Assembly: GCA_027487865.1 (NCBI GenBank)
Contig: JAIYCT010000002.1
Span: forward strand, 27,038 to 91,037
Reading direction: 5' to 3'
Origin: Microbacteriaceae bacterium
GTDB lineage: Bacteria > Actinomycetota > Actinomycetes > Actinomycetales > Microbacteriaceae
DNA length: 64,000 bases
In this document: positions 24,845 to 34,110 of the stretch, piece after piece
Layout: each line of letters starts with the position of its first letter
How positions within the stretch are numbered: position 1 is the stretch's first letter
Translations under genes and position numbers: made by a program
Notes under the pieces: model-generated
What the model was told of the DNA's origin: nothing
The model's database searches: none
What the model saw: the letters and a program-made list of their open reading frames with translations, nothing else

Positions 24845-26029
24845 CTAAACGCTCTCGAGCATCTTGTCGATGGTGTCGGCATCTAGCACATATTCAATGG
24901 CCATGACGTTCGCACCAATGATGCCGCCCTCTTTACCGGCTTTACTCTGCACGATTAGAAGGTTCTGGCTCGCGAGCGGCATGGAGCGCGCGTAAACGGC
25001 TTCGCGAACACCGGCAATCAAGTGCTCACCGGCGGAGGAAAGTGAACCACCAATCACAATCACCGCAGGATTAATTAGGCTCACGCAGGTGCTTAGAACT
25101 TCACCAATATCGCGACCGGCCTGGCGAACAGCTTGAATCGCCTCAACCTTCGCACGCTTGGTTGCATCTATTAGGTCAGAGGTGTTTCTGATTGGGAGAC
25201 CCTCGGCGACCAACTTCTTGATGATGGCAGGTGCGCTTGCAATTGCTTCAAGGCAGCCAAAGTTTCCGCAGTGGCAGGACACATCGCCGCCGCTTGATAC
25301 CCGGACGTGACCTATGTCACCGGCGGTGCCCTGAGCTCCTCGCTGAAGCTCCCCGCCGGAGATGATTCCAGAACCAATTCCGGTGGATGCCTTCAGGAAG
25401 ATCAAGTGGTCGACATCCGGGTAGGAAGCATGACGCTCGCCGAGGGCCATCACGTTCACGTCATTGTCGACTAGGACCTTTGCACTGAAATCTTGATTTA
25501 CGCGAGCCGGCACGTCGAAGGCATCCCAGCCTATCATGATCGGTGGGCTCGCGGGCTTGCCGGTCGAGTGCTCCACCGGCCCGGGAAGGCCAATACCAAT
25601 CGCCAAGAGGTTCTCTTCAGCTATGCCCTGACCGGCCAGCAGATGTTTCAATTCAGCGATCATCCAACGGAGGCAAACCTCTGGGCCATCGGAAATCTGT
25701 CGCTTGGTTTCTATGGAGGCCAGGATCTTGCCGCTGAAATCCGCTAGCGATGCGACGGCGTGAGAGGCACCAAAGTCAACTCCCGCCACCACAAAAGCAG
25801 ACTCATTCAATACCAGTTGAGTCGAAGGACGACCCCCGGTGGAGGAGTTCTCGGCGGCAGGAGAGATGATGCCCAGTTCAATAAGTGGGTCAAGCCTCAG
25901 TGAAATTGTTGATCGGGCAAGGCCGGTCAGTTCCGCCAACTCAGCCTTTGTGTGCGGCTGACCATCGCGGAATAGCTGGAAAAGCCTCCCGGAACTGAGT
26001 CCAAAGCTGCGTCTGTTAATTTCGACCAT
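24845..26029 (-). CDS. ROK-family transcriptional regulator
   Basis: A protein of about 394 residues: an N-terminal winged helix-turn-helix (HTKAELAELTGLARSTISLR) and a ROK sugar-kinase fold. The ROK fold has VDFGASHAVASLADF, GIGLPGP, the zinc motif CHCGNFGCLEAIAS and GGSLSSAG. It probably represses the divergent sugar operon and releases DNA on binding its sugar. The frame is open back to a GTG at 26080, but a TATAGT -10-like box at 26084-26089 would put the transcript start inside that extension, so ATG 26029 is preferred. Neither start has a clear ribosome site. Confidence 0.88.
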   Translation of the reverse strand: MVEINRRSFGLSSGRLFQLFRDGQPHTKAELAELTGLARSTISLRLDPLIELGIISPAAENSSTGGRPSTQLVLNESAFVVAGVDFGASHAVASLADFSGKILASIETKRQISDGPEVCLRWMIAELKHLLAGQGIAEENLLAIGIGLPGPVEHSTGKPASPPIMIGWDAFDVPARVNQDFSAKVLVDNDVNVMALGERHASYPDVDHLIFLKASTGIGSGIISGGELQRGAQGTAGDIGHVRVSSGGDVSCHCGNFGCLEAIASAPAIIKKLVAEGLPIRNTSDLIDATKRAKVEAIQAVRQAGRDIGEVLSTCVSLINPAVIVIGGSLSSAGEHLIAGVREAVYARSMPLASQNLLIVQSKAGKEGGIIGANVMAIEYVLDADTIDKMLESV

Positions 26030-26092
26030 TGGTAAAGCATAAACAAAAACTTCCGAGGACTTTCGAGGAAAGAGTGTCACAAAACTATAACG

Positions 26093-26113
26093 TTATGACG
26101 AATATCGACATAA
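26093..26113. promoter_or_regulatory. 21-base operator-like palindrome between the ROK gene and the sugar operon
   Basis: TTATGACGA and TCGACATAA flank ATA, giving arms that match at eight of nine positions. It sits 64 bases before the isomerase gene and beside the -10-like box of the ROK gene, where a repressor could control both. Its TATGACGAAT is identical to the right arm of the dyad at 7473-7482. Confidence 0.6.
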
Positions 26114-26177
26114 GTATGAAAGTTGGCGTCATTATTTACTCAGGTTAATTTTCTAGATTGAAAAAGGAGACCAACCA

Positions 26178-26999
26178 ATGAAGTTTGGATACCAAACAAT
26201 TACTTGGGGCGGAGTTGTTGGACACCCTGGCGGTGTGACCAGCATCAAGGACCTGTTCTACTTGACCCGTGGCGACACCAAGGCCGCGATTCGCGACATT
26301 GCCAGTGCCGGCTACCAGGGTGTAGAGGTGTTCGATGGCAATCTTGCCGAATACGCCGATAAGGCCGAGGAGCTGCTGAGTGCGCTCTCTGAAAACAATG
26401 TCGAACTAGTTTCGGTCTATACCGGTGCAAATTTCATCTACGACGAGATCTTGGACGATGAGCTTTACAAGATCGAACAGGCTGCACTTTTGGCCAAGCG
26501 ATTTGGCGCCAGTCGCATCGTTGTCGGCGGCGGAGCAAAACGTCCCGGCGGGGCAAAGTCGGATGACTTTAAAAAGGTAGGTCGAGGATTAGACATGGCG
26601 GCTGACATTTGCTCTGCGAATGGACTCGAGAGCAGCTACCACCCACACCTTGGAACCATCTCCGAGACTCTTGATGGTTTTCACCAGATTATGGATTCCT
26701 GCGCAATTGGCTTCTGCCCAGATACTGCGCACCTCACCGCATCGGGCATCGACCCGGTTGCAGCGATTGACAAGTACGGCGATCGCCTGAAGCACATCCA
26801 CTTCAAAGACCTTTCCAATAAAACTGGAAACTTCACTCCGCTCGGCGAGGGCGATATCAACTTCAAGGAAATCCTTTCGGCAATCAAGCGAGCTAACTAT
26901 GACAGCTGGCTGATGGTTGAACTGGACTCTTATGAAGGAGACCCAAAAGCAGCGGCAGAAATAAGCAAGAGGTATCTAGAGAAGCTATTTGCCATCTAG
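26178..26999 (+). CDS. IolE/xylose-isomerase-like TIM-barrel protein
   Basis: A 273-residue sugar phosphate isomerase/epimerase-family barrel resembling inosose dehydratase (IolE) and hydroxypyruvate isomerase. Features are FGYQTITWGG at the start, GYQGVEVFDG, SSYHPHLGTI, FCPDTAHLTASG, IHFKD and MVELDSYEGDP, whose Glu, Asp and His residues form the metal site. GGAG lies nine bases before ATG 26178. It is the first gene of an eight-gene operon divergent from the ROK regulator. An isomerase or dehydratase step on a keto-sugar or keto-inositol is inferred. Confidence 0.8.
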   Translation: MKFGYQTITWGGVVGHPGGVTSIKDLFYLTRGDTKAAIRDIASAGYQGVEVFDGNLAEYADKAEELLSALSENNVELVSVYTGANFIYDEILDDELYKIEQAALLAKRFGASRIVVGGGAKRPGGAKSDDFKKVGRGLDMAADICSANGLESSYHPHLGTISETLDGFHQIMDSCAIGFCPDTAHLTASGIDPVAAIDKYGDRLKHIHFKDLSNKTGNFTPLGEGDINFKEILSAIKRANYDSWLMVELDSYEGDPKAAAEISKRYLEKLFAI

Positions 27000-27046
27000 A
27001 AGATCCACCCATCCATCAAAGCATTTCCCTATTCAAGGAGATATAA

Positions 27047-28204
27047 ATGAAAAAACTAATCACAGGAATCGCGGTTAGCGCCGCGTTGATGTTTTCACTT
27101 ACTGCTTGTTCAGTAAGCGGAACCACCACCGAAGAAGCAGTTGACAGCGACATCGCAGCAACCGTTGACGCAGCACTAGCTGCACTCGACGGACAGGTTC
27201 TAAGCCTTGGCCCAAACGGTGAGACTCCATCAGGATTCGAAACCACTGAGGTCAGCGACGAGGACCTTGCAGCTATCAAGGCCGGCGGTTTCACCGCTGC
27301 CATTGTTATGCACTACGGCGGCAATGACTGGGCCACCGCTCAGATCGAGGGCCTAAAGAGCGAATTTGCTCGCCTGGGTATCGAGGTTGTAGCGGTTACC
27401 GATGCTGACTTCAAGCCAGAGAAGCAGGTTTCAGACATTGAGACTGTTATGGCATTGAACCCAGACATCATTGTTTCAATCCCAACTGACCCAGTTGCAA
27501 CCGCAGCAGCCTTCCAGAAGGCAGCTGCCGCCGGAATCAAGTTGGTATTCATGGACAACGTTCCAGCTGGCATGGTTGGCGGACAAGACTACGTATCTGT
27601 AGTTTCGGCTGACAACAAGGGTAACGGTGTGGTTTCTGCACACCTATTGGCTAAGGCTCTAAACGGCAAGGGTCAGATTGGTCTGATCTATCACGACGCA
27701 GACTTCTTTGTTACCAAGCAGCGTTTCGACGGTTTCAAGGAAACCCTTACCCAGTACCCAGACATCGAGGTAGTTGAGGAAAAGGGCATCGGTGGACCTG
27801 ACTTCGCCGGTGACGCACAAGCCGCAGCAACCGCTCTACTAACCAAGTACCCAGACCTAAGCGGTATCTGGGGAGTTTGGGACGTACCTGCAGAGGGCAT
27901 CATGGCTGCAGCTCGCGAGGCAGGCCGCCTTGACCTGAAGATCGCAACCCAGGACCTAGGTACTAACGTTGCAATCCAGTTGGCCAAGAATGAGCTAATC
28001 GTTGGTCTAGGCGCTCAGCGTCCATTCGACCAGGGAGTAGCAGAGGCACGCCTTGGTGCACTAGCAATGATTGGCAAGACTGGTCTTCCAATCTTTGTAG
28101 CTATGGGTGCACTACCGGTAAGTCACGAAAACGTACTTGAAGCATGGAAGACCGTCTACAGCGTAGATGCGCCTGACGCTGTCTCAAGCGTTTACAAGAA
28201 GTAA
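27047..28204 (+). CDS. Ribose/inositol-type ABC solute-binding lipoprotein
   Basis: A 385-residue periplasmic-binding-protein-family-4 receptor. MKKLITGIAVSAALMFSLTA ends at the lipobox LTAC. The core has AAIVMHYGGNDWATAQIEGL, ALNPDIIVSIPTDPVATAAA and VFMDNVPAGM, typical of CUT2 (RbsB-like) receptors. A strong site (AAGGAGATATAA) precedes the ATG. A stem-loop follows the stop. Together with the ATPase and permease downstream it forms one importer. Ligand is unknown; CUT2 receptors bind monosaccharides or inositols. Confidence 0.9.
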   Translation: MKKLITGIAVSAALMFSLTACSVSGTTTEEAVDSDIAATVDAALAALDGQVLSLGPNGETPSGFETTEVSDEDLAAIKAGGFTAAIVMHYGGNDWATAQIEGLKSEFARLGIEVVAVTDADFKPEKQVSDIETVMALNPDIIVSIPTDPVATAAAFQKAAAAGIKLVFMDNVPAGMVGGQDYVSVVSADNKGNGVVSAHLLAKALNGKGQIGLIYHDADFFVTKQRFDGFKETLTQYPDIEVVEEKGIGGPDFAGDAQAAATALLTKYPDLSGIWGVWDVPAEGIMAAAREAGRLDLKIATQDLGTNVAIQLAKNELIVGLGAQRPFDQGVAEARLGALAMIGKTGLPIFVAMGALPVSHENVLEAWKTVYSVDAPDAVSSVYKK

Positions 28205-28210
28205 CAGAAA

Positions 28211-28250
28211 ACCAGGGAGGTTGGGAGCTTTCGCTTCCAACCTCCCTGGT
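28211..28250 (+). terminator. Intercistronic stem-loop after the CUT2 binding-protein gene
   Basis: ACCAGGGAGGTTGGGAGC (28211-28228) pairs with the complementary strand at 28233-28250, 18 base pairs with one G-T. The loop is TTTC. No T-run follows. The placement, just after the binding-protein stop, mirrors the hairpin at 5862. Confidence 0.75.
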
Positions 28251-28296
28251 ACACCCATCCATCTGGGTGCTTCCAAGTTTATCGAAGGAGAGTTCA

Positions 28297-29493
28297 ATGA
28301 GAAAAATTAACGTAGGTCTTATCGGCGGCGGATTTATGGGCAAGGCCCACTCGCTTGCTTACTCCGCAGTTCCAATGTTCTTCTGGCCGACAGAGATTTT
28401 GCCGGTCAAGCACACCATCGCCGAGTTCACAGACAAGATGGCTCAGGATGCTGCCACTCGATTCGGTTTTGACAACTCCACCAGCGACTGGAAGAGCATT
28501 ATTGAAAACCCAGACATCGATTTGGTTGACATTGCAACCCCAAACAACTCTCACGCTGAGATCGCGATCGCAGCCCTAGCTGCTGGAAAGCACGTAATCT
28601 GCGAAAAGCCACTGGCTAGAACCGTAGAGGAAGCTGCGGCGATGTACCAGGCCTCTCGCGAATCCAACTCGGTAAACATGGTCGCGTTCAACTATCGACG
28701 CACCCCAGCTGTTGCGCTCGCCAAGAAGTACATCGAGGACGGCTCAATCGGCAGGATCATAAATTTCCGCGCCACCTACCTACAGGATTGGTCAGCAGAC
28801 CCAAACTCCCCACTTTCATGGCGCTTCCAAAAGTCCGTTGCCGGCTCAGGTGCGGTTGGGGATATCTTGACCCACGTGTTGGACATGGCTCGCTACCTAG
28901 CCGGTGAGGTAACTGAGGTTTCCGCAATCACCAACAACATCATCACCGAACGCCCAATTCAACAATCCGGCTCTGACTCACTCGGTAACTCAAAGGGTGG
29001 CGCAGATGCTCCAAAGGGAGCGGTCGATGTTGAAGACGAGGTTATGTCCCTTTTAAAATTTGCCAACGGAGCAATCGGTTCTGTCGAGGCAACTCGCAAC
29101 GCCTGGGGCCGAAACAACTTCATCACCCTCGAGATTCACGGTTCAGAAGGCTCTATCTATTTCAACTACGAAAACCGCGATGAACTGCAGGTTTGCTTCA
29201 AGTCAGACGAGGGCGACCGACGCGGTTTCCGCACGGTCTACACCGGACCAAACCACCCTAACGGTGCAGCGCTATGGCCAATTCCAGCGCTTGGCATCGG
29301 ATACGGCGAAACCAAGATCATCGAGGCACACGATCTATTCACCGCGATTGCTGGTGGCGAACCGGTGCGTCCAGACTTTGGCGATGGCTACCAGGTCGCA
29401 TTGATTGACGATGCGATTCTCAAATCCGCAGCCACCGGTCTATGGACCAAGGTGCCACAGCTCGATCGAGCAACGGGCAAGGTATCGAACTAA
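28297..29493 (+). CDS. Gfo/Idh/MocA family dehydrogenase (operon copy 1)
   Basis: A 398-residue oxidoreductase. INVGLIGGGFMGKAHS is the nucleotide-binding start, CEKPLARTVEEA the EKP motif, MVAFNYRRTPAV the strand after it, and GDILTHVLDMARYLAGE the second-domain helix with the catalytic-type Asp and His. AAGGAG ends six bases before ATG 28297. Family members oxidise sugar or inositol hydroxyls with NAD(P). The gene sits between the binding-protein and ATPase genes, whose start overlaps its stop (TAATG). Confidence 0.9.
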   Translation: MRKINVGLIGGGFMGKAHSLAYSAVPMFFWPTEILPVKHTIAEFTDKMAQDAATRFGFDNSTSDWKSIIENPDIDLVDIATPNNSHAEIAIAALAAGKHVICEKPLARTVEEAAAMYQASRESNSVNMVAFNYRRTPAVALAKKYIEDGSIGRIINFRATYLQDWSADPNSPLSWRFQKSVAGSGAVGDILTHVLDMARYLAGEVTEVSAITNNIITERPIQQSGSDSLGNSKGGADAPKGAVDVEDEVMSLLKFANGAIGSVEATRNAWGRNNFITLEIHGSEGSIYFNYENRDELQVCFKSDEGDRRGFRTVYTGPNHPNGAALWPIPALGIGYGETKIIEAHDLFTAIAGGEPVRPDFGDGYQVALIDDAILKSAATGLWTKVPQLDRATGKVSN

Positions 29494-31004
29494 TGTCACA
29501 AGCTACTGTCAACGCTGTTCAGATGCAGGGGATTGAAAAATCCTTTGGATCGAATCCTGTTCTCAAGAAGGTGGACTTCTCCGTAAAGGTAGGAGAAGTT
29601 CACGCTCTCGCAGGAGAAAATGGCGCTGGCAAGTCAACCCTGATGAAGATCCTTCAGGGGGTTTACACCAAGGATGCCGGGACAATCTCTGTAGCCGGAG
29701 TGCCGGTTGAAATCACCGACACTTTTGACGCCCGCAAAGCCGGCGTCGGAATGGTTTTCCAAGAGTTCTCGCTGATTCCGACCCTGACAGTTGCTCAGAA
29801 CATCTACCTCACCAATGAGCCGACCAAGTTTGGCTTGATTAGCGATTCCAAGGCGAAAGAAATGGCTGCGGAGCTGTTTGAGCAGATGCAGGTTGTGGTT
29901 GATCCCTCAAGCACCGTGGAGAATCTTCCTACAGCGCTTTGGCAATTGACCGAGATTGCAAAAGCCCTGGCTCAGGATGCAAAAGTCTTGATCATGGACG
30001 AGCCAACTGCCTCATTGGCAAAGCACGAGGCAGAAGCACTATTTGACCTAATTGTGCGCCTCAAGGCCAAAGGCATCGCCATCATTTACATCTCACACCG
30101 CATGGATGAGGTTTACCGCATCGCCGACCGCATCACAGTTCTGCGCGACGGCGTGCGGGTCCTGACGGAGTCTTTGGCTCAGGTGACACCGGTGCAGATT
30201 GTTGAGGCGATTGTCGGTCGCACCTCTGCAGCACACCTGGTTCACCTAGATAGATCGAGCAAGATCTCCAGGGAAATTGTGCTTGAAGTTGAGAACCTGA
30301 GCTCTGGCACGAAACTTGTTGATGTTTCTTTTAGCGTGCAAAAAGGAGAGATCCTCGGTCTTGCAGGGCTGATGGGCTCAGGCCGCACCGAGCTGCTGAA
30401 CACGATCTTCGGCGTTGCCAAGGCAAATACCGGAACCATCAGAATCAACGGAAAGCAAGTCAAGATTTCTTCGCCTAGGGAAGCAATCAAAAATCGCATC
30501 GCACTAATACCTGAGGATCGCCGCTCCCAAGGGCTGGTGCTTGATCACCCGGTAACTGAGAATCTGACCTTGCCAGTAATTGACTCTTTGAAGTCTCGAG
30601 GCTTTTTATCAACCAAGAAAATTCTGCAAAAAAGCTTGGAAATCATTCAGCAGTTTGCAATCAAAGCAGCACAGCCCTCAATTCGAGTCGGCGCTCTATC
30701 CGGTGGCAATCAGCAGAAAGTTGTGATTGGAAAGTGGTTGGCAACTGACCCGTCAATTTTGATGATGGATGAACCGACCGCCGGTGTCGACATTGGAACC
30801 AAGAGCGAGATCTTGGATCTGGTTAGAGCTATTGCCGATAGTGGGAAATCCGTAATTCTGAGCTCATCTGAGCTTCCGGAACTGCTCGCCGTATCAGACC
30901 GAATCTTGGTTCTAAAGGACGGGAAAGTCTTGACGTCTTTGCAACGAAATGAAATACCAAACGAAGAATTTCTTCAATTAGCAATTCAAGGAGCCCAGAA
31001 ATGA
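29493..31004 (+). CDS. Sugar ABC transporter ATPase, RbsA/MglA type (two domains)
   Basis: A 503-residue tandem ATPase. Domain 1 has Walker A GENGAGKST, Walker B VLIMDEPTASL and switch His in YISHRMDE. Domain 2 has GLMGSGRTE in place of Walker A, signature LSGGNQQKV and Walker B ILMMDEPTAGVDIG. The Arg-for-Lys change in the second site is usual for CUT2 ATPases. The start shares a base with the preceding stop and the end overlaps the permease gene. Confidence 0.95.
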   Translation: MSQATVNAVQMQGIEKSFGSNPVLKKVDFSVKVGEVHALAGENGAGKSTLMKILQGVYTKDAGTISVAGVPVEITDTFDARKAGVGMVFQEFSLIPTLTVAQNIYLTNEPTKFGLISDSKAKEMAAELFEQMQVVVDPSSTVENLPTALWQLTEIAKALAQDAKVLIMDEPTASLAKHEAEALFDLIVRLKAKGIAIIYISHRMDEVYRIADRITVLRDGVRVLTESLAQVTPVQIVEAIVGRTSAAHLVHLDRSSKISREIVLEVENLSSGTKLVDVSFSVQKGEILGLAGLMGSGRTELLNTIFGVAKANTGTIRINGKQVKISSPREAIKNRIALIPEDRRSQGLVLDHPVTENLTLPVIDSLKSRGFLSTKKILQKSLEIIQQFAIKAAQPSIRVGALSGGNQQKVVIGKWLATDPSILMMDEPTAGVDIGTKSEILDLVRAIADSGKSVILSSSELPELLAVSDRILVLKDGKVLTSLQRNEIPNEEFLQLAIQGAQK

Positions 31005-31960
31005 CAAATTCAATTGTTGCGCCAGCACTAAATCTGCTGAAGCGCTTTGAATGGCAGAAGAACATCATCTACATCGGTTTTGTCGCCGTGTTTATCCTGT
31101 TCGCGGTCACTTTGGGCGACTCTGGCTTTACCAATCCAAACAACCTGCTAAACATATTTAGGCAGGTGGCGACCATTTCAATCATGGCTGTGGCAATGAC
31201 CTTTGTGATTGCCGCCGCTGAAATTGACCTAAGCATTGGATCGATTGCTGGACTTGCTTCGGTAGTAACGGCAATGACACTAAATACTTTTGGTTTGATT
31301 CCCGGCATCTTGGCCGGATTGCTAGTTGGAGTCATTGCCGGAGCCATTAGCGGGGGCTTGGTTGCGTGGCTCAAAGTCCCATCGTTCCTAGTGACCTTGG
31401 GAATGCTCGGTTTGGTTGTTGGTATAGCGCGTTGGATCACTGCATCCGCACCGGTCCCAATCGCTGACATGACCTATGTTGCGATCTTTGGTGGCGGTGA
31501 CTTTGGTCCAATTCCTGGGCTGTTGGTTTGGGCACTGGTTGCCGTCGTTCTAGGTGCTGTGGTGATGAATAAGACCAAGTTTGGTCGTCACGTTCGTGCT
31601 ACCGGAGGAAACCTGGTGGCTGCCGGCTACACAGGCGTGAATACCGCAAAGGTGAAATTCACCGTGCTGCTAATGTCTGGAGTCTTTGCGGCGCTCGCTG
31701 GAATGCTTTATGCGGGCCGCCTACAATCCGGTCGCTTCCAGTGGGGCACTGGAGACGAACTATCGGTTATTGCTGCGGTAATTCTTGGCGGAACCAGCTT
31801 GTTCGGCGGTCGTGGACAGGTCATTGGCACGCTGTTTGGGGCCCTGTTTGTTGGTTTGATCAACAACGGATTGATTCTTGCCGGGCTCGATGTTAGCCAG
31901 CAGCAGGTTGTGCGTGGAGCCATCATCATTCTTGCTGTCGCACTATCCAGGAAGAAGTAA
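31001..31960 (+). CDS. Sugar ABC transporter permease, RbsC type
   Basis: A 319-residue membrane protein with about ten hydrophobic segments. ATISIMAVAMTFVIAAAEID and LSIGSIAGLASV are the conserved RbsC-type loop, and GGTSLFGGRGQVIGTLFGAL lies near the C-terminus. ATGA overlap with the ATPase gene indicates coupled translation. Completes the CUT2 importer. Confidence 0.95.
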   Translation: MTNSIVAPALNLLKRFEWQKNIIYIGFVAVFILFAVTLGDSGFTNPNNLLNIFRQVATISIMAVAMTFVIAAAEIDLSIGSIAGLASVVTAMTLNTFGLIPGILAGLLVGVIAGAISGGLVAWLKVPSFLVTLGMLGLVVGIARWITASAPVPIADMTYVAIFGGGDFGPIPGLLVWALVAVVLGAVVMNKTKFGRHVRATGGNLVAAGYTGVNTAKVKFTVLLMSGVFAALAGMLYAGRLQSGRFQWGTGDELSVIAAVILGGTSLFGGRGQVIGTLFGALFVGLINNGLILAGLDVSQQQVVRGAIIILAVALSRKK

Positions 31961-31964
31961 GAGC

Positions 31965-33074
31965 GTGAAAAGGCAGCTTCGAGCAGGAGTTATCGGCACC
32001 GGATTCATTGCACGGGTTCACGTGCGAGCCATTAGAGATTCCGGCCACCAAGTGGTATCAATCGCTAGTTCATCAAAGGAATCTGCCGAGAGAGCGGCTC
32101 AGGAGCTAAACATTCCTAAGGCTTTTGCTAGATGGCAGGAACTCATTGAATCGGACGAGGTTGATGTAGTGCACATCTGCACTCCGAATGAGCTGCACGC
32201 TGAAATGGCTATTGCGGCTGCAAGAGCGAACAAGAGCATGGTCTGCGAAAAGCCAATAGCGGTGTCGCTAAGCGAAGTGCTAGAGATTGAATCCGAAGTT
32301 CTCCAAAGTGGAGTTGGCTTTGCAGTTCCACTGGCCTACCGCTTCTACCCGGTGGTTAGAGAAATGCGCAGCCGTGTTCAAAGCGGTGAGGCGGGGGATA
32401 TTCACCTGATTCACGGCTCATACCTTCAAGACTGGTTAGCGGCTCCGGAGTCTGATAACTGGCGAGTAGATTCGACCGCTGGCGGCGCATCCAGAGCATT
32501 TGCCGACATCGGAACGCACTGGTGTGATCTTGTCGAGTTTGTCTCGGGTGACCGAATTACGTCCCTGATTGCCAACACATCGATCGTTTATCAAGATCGA
32601 GGTGGCAAGAAGGTGCAGACCGAAGATGTAGCAAATATTTTGTTTGAAACCGCAAACGGCGCATCCGGCTCCTTGACGGTCAGCCAAGTCTCATTCGGCA
32701 GCAAGAACAAGTTGCAAATTGAAATGGACGGTTCGAAGGCCTCTTATCTGTTCAACCAAGAGCAGCCAGATCTTCTTGTGGTTGGCGGGCAACATTCAAA
32801 CCAATTGGTTACCCGCGGCGATGAGTCCTTGACCGCAGGCGATGCCAAGCGTTTGTCATTTGTGCCCTCTGGTCACCCACAGGGGTACCAAGATGCCTTC
32901 AACGCATTCGTCTCGGATGCCTACGCTAGTTTCCAGGGTGAAAATCGCGAGGGTGTTCCGGGCCTAAGCGATGGTCTTCGTTCGGCGGCTCTTATTGAAG
33001 CAGTGTTGGAGTCGGCCGCAACCAGAGCTTGGGTCCAAATCCAGGCTGTATCAAGTGAATTGAGCCTGCAGTAA
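31965..33074 (+). CDS. Gfo/Idh/MocA family dehydrogenase (operon copy 2)
   Basis: A 369-residue oxidoreductase. [16 protein letters not shown] is the Rossmann start, [12 protein letters not shown] the EKP motif and [18 protein letters not shown] the second-domain GTHWxD signature. GTG 31965 is chosen because the family N-terminus begins there, four bases after the permease stop. The open frame extends upstream within the permease gene. It differs clearly from the copy at 28297, so the operon may carry out two oxidation-reduction steps, as in routes that oxidise and later re-reduce a sugar. Confidence 0.88.
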   Translation: MKRQLRAGVIGTGFIARVHVRAIRDSGHQVVSIASSSKESAERAAQELNIPKAFARWQELIESDEVDVVHICTPNELHAEMAIAAARANKSMVCEKPIAVSLSEVLEIESEVLQSGVGFAVPLAYRFYPVVREMRSRVQSGEAGDIHLIHGSYLQDWLAAPESDNWRVDSTAGGASRAFADIGTHWCDLVEFVSGDRITSLIANTSIVYQDRGGKKVQTEDVANILFETANGASGSLTVSQVSFGSKNKLQIEMDGSKASYLFNQEQPDLLVVGGQHSNQLVTRGDESLTAGDAKRLSFVPSGHPQGYQDAFNAFVSDAYASFQGENREGVPGLSDGLRSAALIEAVLESAATRAWVQIQAVSSELSLQ

Positions 33075-33090
33075 GCAGAAAGAGGATCCG

Positions 33091-34098
33091 ATGACTCGTC
33101 CAGTTACTTTATTCACTGGCCAATGGGCTGACCTAAAGCTTGAGGAAGTCGCCCGGTTAGCAAGCGAGTGGGGGTATGACGGCCTGGAGATTGCCTGCAG
33201 CGGAGAGCACCTTGATGTGTCACGTGCCGCAACGAATCCGTCTTACGTCACTGAGCGCCTTGAAATACTCAAGCGCTACAACCTCAAGCTTTTCGCAATC
33301 TCCAACCATTTAACCGGTCAGGCTGTTTGCGATAACCCAATCGACTTTCGCCACCAGGGCATTCTTAGCTCCAAAGTTTGGGGCGACGGTGAGGCAGAAG
33401 GTGTGCGCTCACGCGCATCCGAGGAACTGAAGCAAACTGCGATCGCCGCCCGAAACCTCGGTGTTGACACCGTGGTTGGCTTCACGGGATCCTCCATCTG
33501 GCAATACGTTGCTATGTTCCCGCCGGTGTCGGCGGCAGTGATTGAAGCTGGATACGAAGACTTTGCCAAGCGCTGGAACCCCATCATGGATGTTTACGAT
33601 TCTGAGGGAGTCAGGTTTGCTCTTGAGGTGCACCCCTCAGAAATTGCCTACGACTACTACACGACCGTCAAGGCCCTGTCGGCAATTGATAACCGCCCAG
33701 CCTTTGGGCTGAACTGGGACCCGAGCCATATGCACTGGCAAGACATTGACCCGGTAAACTTCATTCTCGATTTTGCGGATCGGATTTACCACGTCGACTG
33801 CAAGGACACTTTTGTTAGAAAGAATGACGGTCGAGTCGGTCGTCTAGGTTCGCACCTGGGCTGGGATGATCCGAGAAGAGGCTGGACATTTGTTTCCACC
33901 GGACGCGGCCAAATCGACTGGGAATCCTCATTCCGCGCCTTGAACTCAATTGGCTACAACGGGCCAATTTCAGTCGAGTGGGAGGACGCCGGTATGGATC
34001 GCAAACACGGCGCTAAAGAGGCGGTTGGCTTTGTGAAGTCGCTGCTTTGGAACCTGCCAGAAAACTCATTCGACGCTGCTTTCAAGCAAGAGAAGTAA
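33091..34098 (+). CDS. Sugar phosphate isomerase/epimerase-like TIM-barrel protein (paralog 2)
   Basis: A 335-residue barrel almost collinear with the protein at 12000-13034. Metal-ligand motifs [23 protein letters not shown] and SVEWEDAG are all kept. Paralog 1 differs mainly in the C-terminal tail and in scattered surface residues. AAAGAGGATCC gives a ribosome site before ATG 33091. Retention of two copies in two sugar clusters implies a shared intermediate. The chemistry is unknown; related barrels act on keto-sugars. Confidence 0.82.
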   Translation: MTRPVTLFTGQWADLKLEEVARLASEWGYDGLEIACSGEHLDVSRAATNPSYVTERLEILKRYNLKLFAISNHLTGQAVCDNPIDFRHQGILSSKVWGDGEAEGVRSRASEELKQTAIAARNLGVDTVVGFTGSSIWQYVAMFPPVSAAVIEAGYEDFAKRWNPIMDVYDSEGVRFALEVHPSEIAYDYYTTVKALSAIDNRPAFGLNWDPSHMHWQDIDPVNFILDFADRIYHVDCKDTFVRKNDGRVGRLGSHLGWDDPRRGWTFVSTGRGQIDWESSFRALNSIGYNGPISVEWEDAGMDRKHGAKEAVGFVKSLLWNLPENSFDAAFKQEK

Positions 34099-34110
34099 CT
34101 GGAGAACAAA

